DNA of 64,000 nucleotides from Pseudomonas sp. UBA1879 (GTDB taxonomy: Bacteria; Pseudomonadota; Gammaproteobacteria; Pseudomonadales; Pseudomonadaceae), in contig NZ_DDHJ01000010.1 of the NCBI RefSeq assembly GCF_002338065.1, positions 8,511-72,510 on the forward strand, written 5' to 3'. The translations under genes and the position numbers were made by a program. Shown one piece after another: positions 43,081 to 50,088 of the stretch (the first letter of the stretch is position 1; the number at the start of each line of letters is the position of its first letter). The notes below the pieces were generated by a model. The model was not told where the DNA came from. It saw only the letters and a program-made list of their open reading frames with translations, and did no database searches.

Positions 43081-44135
43081 CCATGAAGGCTTTCAAGATC
43101 GGCCCTAGAACCATCGGCCATGAGGCCCCGCCGTTCATCATTGCGGAGATGAGCGGCAACCATAACCAGTCGCTGGAACAGGCCCTGCGCATCGTTGAAG
43201 CGGCTGCGGCGGCAGGTGCTCATGCGCTGAAACTGCAGACTTACACCGCCGACACCATGACCCTCGATATCGCCGAGGGCGAATTTTTCATCAAAGACCC
43301 CAGCAGCCTGTGGGCCGGCACGTCATTGTACGCGCTGTACGAACAAGCGCACACGCCCTGGGAATGGCACGCGCCGATTTTCGCTCGGGCCAAGGAACTT
43401 GGGCTGCTGGCGTTCTCCACGCCCTTCGATGAAACCGCCGTGGATTTCCTCGAAAGTCTCGATGTGCCGGCCTACAAGATCGCCAGCTTCGAAAACACCG
43501 ACATTCCGCTCATTCGCAAAGTAGCGGCCACGGGCAAGCCGATGATCATTTCCACCGGCATGGCCAGCATTGCCGAGCTCGACGAAACCGTGCGCGCCGC
43601 CCGTGGGGCAGGCTGCGAGGACCTGGTGCTGCTCAAATGCACCAGCACCTACCCGGCATCCCCCGAGAACAGCCACGTTCGAACCATTCCCCATTTGGCG
43701 GGGCTGTTCGGCTGTCAGGTCGGGTTGTCCGACCACACCATGGGCGTCGGTGTGTCGGTGGCGGCGGTGGCGATGGGTGCCACCGTGATCGAAAAACACT
43801 TCACCCTGGACCGGGCGGCGGGCGGGGTGGACGCGAGTTTCTCGCTGGAACCTGCGGAAATGGCCAGTCTGGTCACCGAAACCGAACGCGCCTGGCAAGG
43901 GCTCGGCCACGTGCAATACGGCGCGACCCAGGCCGAGCAACCCTCGCTGCTCTACCGCCGGTCGCTGTACGTGGTGAAGGACATGGCCGCAGGCGAGGTT
44001 TTCAGCACAGATAACGTCCGCGCCATTCGTCCCGGCCTTGGCCTGGCACCCAAACACATCGACCGCCTCCTCGGCCACACCGCCTGCCAACCGCTCAAGC
44101 GCGGCACGCCGTTGAGTTGGGAGGTGGTGGGCTGA
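43077..44135 (+). CDS. pseI: Pseudaminic acid synthase PseI
   Basis: PseI condenses the 6-deoxy-AltdiNAc with phosphoenolpyruvate to form pseudaminic acid. The 352-residue protein has the NeuB barrel (PFIIAEMSGNHNQSLEQAL, FSTPFDETAVDFLE, KIASFENTDIPLI, CTSTYPAS, LSDHTMGVGVS, EKHFTLDRAAGGVD) and a C-terminal SAF antifreeze-like domain (SLYVVKDMAAGEVFS). The ATG at 43077 overlaps pseG; the ATG two codons later is also possible. It ends the long coupled run that starts at 29814. Confidence 0.93.
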   Translation: MTMKAFKIGPRTIGHEAPPFIIAEMSGNHNQSLEQALRIVEAAAAAGAHALKLQTYTADTMTLDIAEGEFFIKDPSSLWAGTSLYALYEQAHTPWEWHAPIFARAKELGLLAFSTPFDETAVDFLESLDVPAYKIASFENTDIPLIRKVAATGKPMIISTGMASIAELDETVRAARGAGCEDLVLLKCTSTYPASPENSHVRTIPHLAGLFGCQVGLSDHTMGVGVSVAAVAMGATVIEKHFTLDRAAGGVDASFSLEPAEMASLVTETERAWQGLGHVQYGATQAEQPSLLYRRSLYVVKDMAAGEVFSTDNVRAIRPGLGLAPKHIDRLLGHTACQPLKRGTPLSWEVVG

Positions 44136-44170
44136 AAAAACGGGCGGCTGTCGAGGTTGAAGCTTTTGAT

Positions 44171-44323
44171 TCTGCCGAAGGCGTAGGAGCTGGCTTGCCT
44201 GCGATCTGCCAGGAACTGGCAGCAAACCCTCAGTGCGCGGAGTGTCAGGTATACCTCATCGGCAGGATTTGCGACTGCTGCGCAGCCGATCGCGAGCAAG
44301 CTTGCTCCTACGCCTTCGGCAGA
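44171..44323. repeat. REPIN: long inverted repeat after pseI
   Basis: TCTGCCGAAGGCGTAGGAGC...GCGATC at 44171-44206 faces its near-exact inverse GATCGC...CTCCTACGCCTTCGGCAGA at 44288-44323. About 80 bases separate the arms. Confidence 0.85.
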
Positions 44324-44703
44324 AGCAGTATCGTGACGACCACACAATCTGAGCCCCCTGTAATCCCTGTGGGAGCTTCCGGAGGTTACGACGGTGGCGA
44401 ACGGGCCCTGGCTGACACGCCGCCGTGACAGCTTCATGTCAATTGCCTGTCTGAACCCTCATCCGCCCTTGCGCAGCACTCATCGGTCAGCTAAAAGCTT
44501 GTAAAACTTTTGGTGACCTATGAGTCATAACGGGCATCTTCACTGTATCGTGCTCGCAGAAGACAAAGGCATCAGGCTGATTTCACAGACTTTCTCTGTA
44601 CGCCCGTGCCAGTCGATCGCCGTTTTTGCGGCTTCGAGCCCAGGATTTCAATGCCCAGCCTTCGGGCGACGGGCGATGTTCAGCAGATTTTGATTGGGAA
44701 GCC
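44324..44703. other. Non-coding stretch before the KAS III gene
   Basis: A degenerate REP arm stands at 44352-44385 (TCCCTGTGGGAGCTTCCGGA). The remaining ~300 bases are less GC-rich around 44490-44580 and must hold the promoter of the next gene, but I cannot assign a confident -35/-10, sigma-28 or sigma-54 element. Confidence 0.5.
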
Positions 44704-45639
44704 ATGATGATTGGCATTAAAAGCATAGCGAGTTACGTGCCTGCGGTCGGCGTCGACAATTACGCGCAGGGTGCCAAATTCGGAAAGGATGAAGACTTCA
44801 TTCTCGGCAAGATCGGTTCTGCTTTTCTGCCACGCAAAGACGACGCTCAGGAAACTTCGGACCTGTGCGTCGAAGCGGTCAACCAGTTATTCGCTAACAA
44901 CCCTGACCTGTCCCGCGACGCCATCGACGCGTTGATCGTCGTCACCCAGAACGGCGATGCCGAAGGCCTGCCTCACACCGCGGCCATCGTTCAGCACAAA
45001 CTCGGCCTGCCGACCCACGTCGCCGCGTTCGACGTCTCTCTGGGCTGCTCGGGTTATGTCTACGGCATCTACGCCCTCAAAGGCTTCATGGAAGCCGCTG
45101 GCCTGAAAAATGGCCTGCTGGTCACTGCCGACCCTTATTCCAAGATTGTCGATCCCGAAGACCGCAACACCACCATGCTCTTCGGTGACGCGGCCACTGC
45201 GACCTGGATGGGCGAAGACGCGGCATGGCAGCTCGGCAAGTCGAAATTCGGCACGGACGGCGGCGGCGCCGAATTCCTCAAGACCACCAACGGCGCGTTC
45301 TTCATGAATGGCCGCCAGGTGTTCAACTTCGCGCTGATCAAAGTCCCGGCGCACCTGAACGAACTGCTCACCGACTCCGACCTGCAATCATCGGACATCG
45401 ATGCGTTCTGCATTCACCAGGGCAGTGCGGCCATCGTCGACGCCGTGGCGCGTCGCTTCGAAGAAGGCGCCGCCTCTGACAAGTTCGTCAAGGACATGCT
45501 CGAAACCGGCAATACCGTGTCGTCGAGCATTCCGCTGCTGCTCGAAAAACACATGCTCAACGCGACCTGGAAGCGCGTGGCCGTCAGCGGTTTCGGCGTG
45601 GGCTTGTCGTGGGGTTCGGCGATCCTTTATCGTTCCTGA
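44704..45639 (+). CDS. 3-oxoacyl-ACP synthase III (FabH-like) of the flagellin glycosylation island
   Basis: The 311-residue protein is a ketoacyl-ACP synthase III. The catalytic Cys115 is in DVSLGCSGYVYG, His238 in FCIHQGSA and Asn270 in TGNTVSSSIP, so the triad is complete. A KAS III gene (orf3) stands in the same place between the fgt genes and fliC in P. syringae. A likely job is to make an acyl group, such as a hydroxybutyryl chain, for an N-acylated glycan sugar; this is inference. The ATG at 44704 follows GGGAAG; a second ATG comes next. A terminator hairpin follows. Confidence 0.88.
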   Translation: MMIGIKSIASYVPAVGVDNYAQGAKFGKDEDFILGKIGSAFLPRKDDAQETSDLCVEAVNQLFANNPDLSRDAIDALIVVTQNGDAEGLPHTAAIVQHKLGLPTHVAAFDVSLGCSGYVYGIYALKGFMEAAGLKNGLLVTADPYSKIVDPEDRNTTMLFGDAATATWMGEDAAWQLGKSKFGTDGGGAEFLKTTNGAFFMNGRQVFNFALIKVPAHLNELLTDSDLQSSDIDAFCIHQGSAAIVDAVARRFEEGAASDKFVKDMLETGNTVSSSIPLLLEKHMLNATWKRVAVSGFGVGLSWGSAILYRS

Positions 45640-45652
45640 CCTTGAGTCAGCC

Positions 45653-45686
45653 AAAACGGCGACGTTGAACTTCACGTCGCCGTTTT
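45653..45686 (+). terminator. Hairpin terminator after the KAS III gene
   Basis: AAAACGGCGACGT and ACGTCGCCGTTTT form a 13-pair stem with an eight-base loop; the T tract is inside the stem end. Confidence 0.75.
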
Positions 45687-45722
45687 GCATTCTGCTCTTC
45701 TCGTGCGAAAGGGACGGTTGTC

Positions 45723-47018
45723 ATGAGCGAGACACTTCAGCGCAACCTTGCAGCCATCGAGCGGCGGTGGCCCGACGTCGCCCGGCGTCTGTTGGCTGAA
45801 AACACCGAGGCCGTGCCCGCGCAACTGCTTGAAGGCCAGGGTTCGACCCTCAGTGTGAACGGCATTCAGCTCACCAGCCGTCATGACCGCGTCGCCGAAG
45901 CGCAGCGGCAGGCCGAGAGCCTGCCCGCCGACAGCCCGCAGCTCTACCTCTACGGTACTGGCCTGGGCGACCTGCAGCGTGTGCTGCTTGCGGCGAATAC
46001 CTTACGAGCGTTGCACGTCTACATCCTTAACGGCGCACTGTTCGCGCTGGTGCTGCAACTGCTGGAGCAGGACGACTGGCTGACCGACCCGCGGGTTGAG
46101 CTGGCCTACGCCGATGCCGCCAGCGAAATCCGTCTGCCGTTCTTCGCCTTGCCCGCCGAACTGGTGCTGGCCGACGACAGCAGCGCCCGGATCCGCGACC
46201 GACTGGTGAGCGAAGTGCACGTCGGCTTCACCAATCAGACGTTTTCCCCGGACAGCGCCGAGACCGCCGAGCGACTGGAGCAGGGCAGGGCGCTGCTGCT
46301 GAGTGATGCCGACGTTGCCGATCTGTTTGACAGCCAGCGCGGGCGGGACGCGTTCATCATCGCCACCGGCCCCAGCCTGCAACAGCACTTGCCGCGCCTG
46401 ACCGAAGTCTTTCACGCGGCGCAGCGGCCTGTGTTCATCTGCGTCGACACCGCCTATGTGTCGTTGCGCCAACACGGCATCAAGCCCGATCTGGTGATCA
46501 GCATCGATCACCGCATCGCCCCTCGGCACTTGCCGCCCGAAGACACCGATGGCATTGCGCTGGTTTACCTCCCCGGTCAAGACGCCGATGTGCTGAAGGC
46601 GTGGCAGGGGCCGCGTTACGGGGGCTATTCCAGCAGCCCGATCTATTCGGTGATGCGTAACGAGATCCCCCGTGGCCACCTGCACATGGGCGGCAGCGTG
46701 ATTCACCCGGCGGTCGACCTGGCGGTGAAAATGGGTGCGCCGCGCCTCACCCTGTTCGGCGCCGACTTTGCCTTTCCCGGCGGCAAGACCCACACCGGCT
46801 GGGGCGATGGGCACTTGGGGCCCAACGTCGACGTCGCCCGCCACTGGGTGCTCGACGGGCGCGGCGACAAGGTCAAGACCCAGCTTAACTTCCGCAGCTA
46901 CCTGATCGAACTGGAACGCTACATCGCATCGCACCCCGACGTGACCTTCCTCAACACCAGCCGCGACGGCGCATTCATCGCCGGCACCACTTTCGACCCG
47001 ACCTGGACCCCGGCATGA
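45723..47018 (+). CDS. Motility accessory factor (Maf/DUF115) family flagellin glycosyltransferase
   Basis: Maf proteins transfer pseudaminic or legionaminic acid from CMP to flagellin serines or threonines in the cytoplasm. The 431-residue protein has the family's central domain with RDAFIIATGPSLQQHLPRL, FICVDTAYVSLRQHGIKPDL, VISIDHRI, and the segment GGSVIHPAVDLAVKMGAPRL with LFGADFAF. A pse pathway in the same island supplies the expected donor. The ATG at 45723 has AGGGACGG upstream. It overlaps the small gene downstream by four bases. Confidence 0.88.
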   Translation: MSETLQRNLAAIERRWPDVARRLLAENTEAVPAQLLEGQGSTLSVNGIQLTSRHDRVAEAQRQAESLPADSPQLYLYGTGLGDLQRVLLAANTLRALHVYILNGALFALVLQLLEQDDWLTDPRVELAYADAASEIRLPFFALPAELVLADDSSARIRDRLVSEVHVGFTNQTFSPDSAETAERLEQGRALLLSDADVADLFDSQRGRDAFIIATGPSLQQHLPRLTEVFHAAQRPVFICVDTAYVSLRQHGIKPDLVISIDHRIAPRHLPPEDTDGIALVYLPGQDADVLKAWQGPRYGGYSSSPIYSVMRNEIPRGHLHMGGSVIHPAVDLAVKMGAPRLTLFGADFAFPGGKTHTGWGDGHLGPNVDVARHWVLDGRGDKVKTQLNFRSYLIELERYIASHPDVTFLNTSRDGAFIAGTTFDPTWTPA

Positions 47019-47287
47019 CCGACGTTACCTCGCCCGTGATCGACACCGCCCGCCATTGCGCGCGGCTTTTCCGCCTCGGGCGCGACATCGAAGCGTCGCT
47101 GAGCATGGTCGACCTCATCGACACCGCCATGCCGCTCATGACCTCACGCCCGGCCACGGAGCAGGCTGAATGGACGCGGATTCTGAGCGCAATTCTCGGG
47201 TGCCAGGAACGGCAGGATTGGTTGGGGGTGGCGGATTGGCTGGAAGTGGAATTGGTTGAGTTGGTTAAGACCACCCATGCGATCTGA
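47015..47287 (+). CDS. Small helical protein of unknown function coupled to Maf
   Basis: The 90-residue product is predicted to be helical, with two amphipathic stretches (HCARLFRLGRDIEASLSMVD and GVADWLEVELVELVKT). It has no signal peptide or membrane segment. Its ATG overlaps the Maf stop (ATGA), which strongly supports translation. I do not recognise the family. The place between a flagellin glycosyltransferase and the flagellin genes, and the size, would suit a chaperone or adaptor for Maf or flagellin. Confidence 0.75.
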   Translation: MTDVTSPVIDTARHCARLFRLGRDIEASLSMVDLIDTAMPLMTSRPATEQAEWTRILSAILGCQERQDWLGVADWLEVELVELVKTTHAI

Positions 47288-47339
47288 CTTAATAGTTGGA
47301 GAAACTTCCTACAAATTATTAAGAATGTGTGAATTAACC

Positions 47340-47359
47340 AAGCCCGAAAGGGCTTTTTT
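47340..47359 (+). terminator. Rho-independent terminator after the Maf unit
   Basis: AAGCCC and GGGCTT around GAAA are followed by a run of T. It isolates the flagellin genes from the glycosylation island. Confidence 0.88.
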
Positions 47360-47455
47360 TATTCAATTTTTTTTGTCCCAGTATTATGAATAACTTAGCC
47401 GCTTTATTATCCGACAGCTGTCGTGGTGGCACGTTCTGAATGAGCGTGCACGCGT

Positions 47456-47482
47456 TAAAGCCAACTTTCGAATCGGCGATAA
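47456..47482 (+). promoter_or_regulatory. FliA (sigma-28) type promoter for the first flagellin gene
   Basis: TAAAGCCA, an 11-base spacer and GGCGATAA match the FliA consensus well. It ends 80 bases before the ATG. Confidence 0.85.
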
Positions 47483-47562
47483 CGAAACTGTAGGTTTTCC
47501 GGGAGAAATGGACTTCCCCGCTTTTTGAAGACCGGCCGTTACCATCAACGAGGGAATTCAAC

Positions 47563-48414
47563 ATGGCTTTAACCGTTAATACCAATATTGCGTCGCTGTC
47601 GATTCAGACCAAGCTCAGCCGCACCAGTGATGCCTTGAGCACATCGATGAGCCGCTTATCTTCAGGGTTGCGTATCAACAGCGCCAAAGACGATGCCGCT
47701 GGCTTGCAGCTCGCAACGATGATGAGCAGTGAAATCCGAGGGCAGACGGTCGCGCTTCGAAATGCCAACAATGGAATATCGATCGCGCAAGCGGCGGAAG
47801 GCGCGCTTCATGAAACGACACAGATTCTGACCCGGATGAAAGAACTGGCCGTTCAGGCACGTGATGACACGAATGGATCGACTCAACGCATCGCGATGAA
47901 TAAAGAGTTTGCGGAGATGAGTGACGAACTGACACGGCTGTCGGAAAGTTCGAAACTTAATGGCCGTCCGCTCCTGGATGGAACAGCCGGAATTCTGGAA
48001 ATCCAGGTGGGCACGGGGACTACCGCTGCGGATCGGATCAGTTTGGTATTGAGCGATAAGTTTGATGCCGTGTCTTTGAATGTCGCCTCTTCTGCACTCG
48101 CCTTGTCAGGGGCCACGACGGCGGATGCCCATACCAACGCCGATGCGGCGATGTCGGCAGTGGACGCTGCGCTGGCACGGGTGACTGCCACGCGCGCAGG
48201 TTTGGGCGCTGCCCAGAACAGGCTGACATCGACCATTGCCAACCTTCAAAGCATGCGTGAGAACACGGATGCCGCCCGAGGCCGTATTCAGGACGTCGAC
48301 TTTGCCGCCGAAACGTCTGAACTCACCAAGCAGCAAACCCTTCAGCAAGCTTCTACCGCTATCCTGGCGCAGGCCAATCAGCTGCCTGCGGCGGTGTTGA
48401 AGCTGCTTCAGTAA
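47563..48414 (+). CDS. Flagellin paralogue (minor flagellin candidate)
   Basis: The 283-residue protein is a complete flagellin. The N-terminus is MALTVNTNIASLSIQTKLS, the D1 segments include SSGLRINSAKDDAAGLQLA and MKELAVQARDDTNGS, and the C-terminus contains TKQQTLQQASTAILAQANQL and ends LPAAVLKLLQ. It has nearly the same length as the main FliC but many substitutions, including three in the plant-recognised N-terminal epitope (Ser for Thr30, Arg for Lys37, Leu for Ile50). Codon choice is mixed, unlike the strongly biased fliC. It has its own FliA-type promoter, so it is probably expressed at a lower level in the same class. Confidence 0.92.
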   Translation: MALTVNTNIASLSIQTKLSRTSDALSTSMSRLSSGLRINSAKDDAAGLQLATMMSSEIRGQTVALRNANNGISIAQAAEGALHETTQILTRMKELAVQARDDTNGSTQRIAMNKEFAEMSDELTRLSESSKLNGRPLLDGTAGILEIQVGTGTTAADRISLVLSDKFDAVSLNVASSALALSGATTADAHTNADAAMSAVDAALARVTATRAGLGAAQNRLTSTIANLQSMRENTDAARGRIQDVDFAAETSELTKQQTLQQASTAILAQANQLPAAVLKLLQ

Positions 48415-48442
48415 TCCCGCGCTTACAGACGCAAACGCTGAA

Positions 48443-48469
48443 CCGGGCACGTCCACTGGGCGTGTCCGG
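48443..48469 (+). terminator. Stem-loop after the first flagellin gene, possible weak terminator
   Basis: CCGGGCACG and CGTGTCCGG pair across a nine-base loop. No T tract follows, so read-through into fliC is possible. Confidence 0.4.
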
Positions 48470-48507
48470 GATGAATCCCCTGGTGATCAGAGGTTTAACG
48501 TCGTGAT

Positions 48508-48534
48508 TAAAGCTTGTGAGGATCGAGCCGAAAC
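48508..48534 (+). promoter_or_regulatory. FliA (sigma-28) type promoter for fliC
   Basis: TAAAGCTT, an 11-base spacer and GCCGAAAC match the FliA consensus. The expected start near 48541 gives a leader of about 165 bases. Confidence 0.88.
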
Positions 48535-48542
48535 GCTGTGTA

Positions 48543-48563
48543 ACCCCCGTGGAACACAGGGGT
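48543..48563 (+). promoter_or_regulatory. 5'-terminal hairpin of the fliC leader with a GGA loop
   Basis: ACCCC and GGGGT pair and expose a loop CGTGGAACACA. Because it lies right at the predicted 5' end, it could protect the mRNA or serve as an RsmA/CsrA site; neither is shown by the sequence alone. Confidence 0.4.
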
Positions 48564-48705
48564 GGCGCTCTGGTGGCAAAAAATTTCTGAAAAGCCCTCA
48601 AGCTCCTGGCAACCGCGACGATAAACATTACGAAGGTTCTCTAGGCCACACCCGGCGCTTGCCAGGGCCGGAAAGCCGCAGTACCCAACCAACGAGGAAT
48701 TCATC

Positions 48706-49554
48706 ATGTCTTTAGGCGTAAACACTAACGTAGCTTCCTTGGCTGTTCAGAAGAACCTGGGCAAGGCTTCCGATGCACTGTCGACTTCCATGACCCGTCT
48801 GTCTTCCGGTCTGAAAATCAACAGCGCCAAAGACGACGCCGCCGGCCTGCAGATCGCTACTCGCGAAACTTCGCAAATCCGTGGTCAGACCGTAGCGATC
48901 AAGAACGCCAACGACGGTATCTCGATGGCTCAGACCGCTGAAGGCGCTCTGCAAGAGTCGACCAACATTCTGCAACGTATGCGTGAACTGGCTGTTCAGT
49001 CGCGAAACGACACCAACGGCTCGGCTGACCGTACCGCTCTGAACGCTGAATTCGCTCAGATGTCGGACGAACTGACTCGTATCTCCAAGTCGACCAACCT
49101 GAACGGCAAGAACCTGCTGGACGGTACTGCTGGCACCATGACTCTGCAAGTCGGTTCCGATGTCGGTTCCGCCAACCAGATCAGCCTGACCCTGAACAAA
49201 AGCTTCGACGCCACCACGCTGTCGGTTGCCAGCGGCTCGGTTGCGATCTCCGGCACCAGCGCCACTGCTTCGGGCAACATCGACAAAGCGATCACCGCGA
49301 TCGACGCCGCTCTGGCCACGATCAACTCCACTCGCGCAAACCTCGGTGCTTCGCAAAACCGTCTGACCAGCACCATTTCCAACCTGCAAAACGTCAACGA
49401 AAACGCCACCGCTGCACTGGGCCGTATTCAAGACACCGACTTCGCAGCTGAAACCGCTAACCTGACCAAACAGCAAACTCTGCAACAAGCTTCCACCGCT
49501 GTTCTGGCCCAGGCTAACCAACTGCCTTCCGCTGTACTGAAACTGCTTCAGTAA
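48706..49554 (+). CDS. fliC: Major flagellin FliC
   Basis: FliC is the filament subunit. The 282-residue protein has conserved D0/D1 ends (MSLGVNTNVASLAVQKNLGK, LQQASTAVLAQANQLPSAVL) and a short Ser/Thr-rich middle (residues ~143-200) that is the exposed, glycosylated part in P. syringae. The N-terminal epitope (residues 30-51) and the length equal those of P. syringae flagellin. Codon use is strongly biased to GCT, CTG, CGT and AAC, as expected for a very highly expressed gene. AACGAGGAAT stands before the ATG. A strong terminator follows. Confidence 0.97.
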   Translation: MSLGVNTNVASLAVQKNLGKASDALSTSMTRLSSGLKINSAKDDAAGLQIATRETSQIRGQTVAIKNANDGISMAQTAEGALQESTNILQRMRELAVQSRNDTNGSADRTALNAEFAQMSDELTRISKSTNLNGKNLLDGTAGTMTLQVGSDVGSANQISLTLNKSFDATTLSVASGSVAISGTSATASGNIDKAITAIDAALATINSTRANLGASQNRLTSTISNLQNVNENATAALGRIQDTDFAAETANLTKQQTLQQASTAVLAQANQLPSAVLKLLQ

Positions 49555-49571
49555 TATCGGAATGAGTGTTG

Positions 49572-49607
49572 GCGGGGGAGTGTGCTTGCGTACTCTCCCG
49601 CTTTTTT
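49572..49607 (+). terminator. Rho-independent terminator after fliC
   Basis: GCGGG-GAGT and ACTC-CCCGC form a long stem followed by six T. Confidence 0.9.
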
Positions 49608-49628
49608 ACTTTTGAGAGGTAAGTAGAC

Positions 49629-50012
49629 ATGGACCTGAGTACACGGCTGAACTTGTCTTACCCTGCTGTGCAGCCAATGCCTTTGGTCACGGACAAGGCA
49701 CCTGTGGCTACGCCTCCCGTTGCCCCTGTCACTGCTTCGGCGCCTGATGCGGACGCAAACAAAAGTAAAGACTCCACGGCCGATAAAGGCGACGAAGCAT
49801 TGAAAGCTGCCGTCGATCAGATTGAAAAGTTTGTGCAGTCCGTACGCCGTAATCTCGAATTCTCCATCGATGAGGCATCCGGTAAGGTCGTTGTGAAAGT
49901 CATTGCCAGCGAAACAGGCGAGGTGGTGCGTCAGTTGCCCTCCGCCGAAGCGCTGAAAATCGCTGACAGCCTTCAGAACGCTCATAGCCTGTTGTTCGAC
50001 GCAAAAGTCTGA
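49629..50012 (+). CDS. flaG: FlaG family flagellar protein
   Basis: The 127-residue protein has a disordered Pro/Ala/Asp-rich first half and the conserved FlaG C-terminal domain (NLEFSIDEASGKVVVKVIAS, GEVVRQLPSAEALKIADSL). FlaG influences filament length in pseudomonads. It lies between fliC and fliD, as in P. aeruginosa PA1093. The ATG is preceded by GAGAGGTAAG. Expression probably relies partly on read-through from fliC, as I see no separate promoter. Confidence 0.9.
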   Translation: MDLSTRLNLSYPAVQPMPLVTDKAPVATPPVAPVTASAPDADANKSKDSTADKGDEALKAAVDQIEKFVQSVRRNLEFSIDEASGKVVVKVIASETGEVVRQLPSAEALKIADSLQNAHSLLFDAKV

Positions 50013-50088
50013 ATGGCATGAAACGTGTACGCGGTCGTTGTGGGCTTTAGCCCGTCAAAAGACCGACTCAACCTGAAAGGAGACACAC

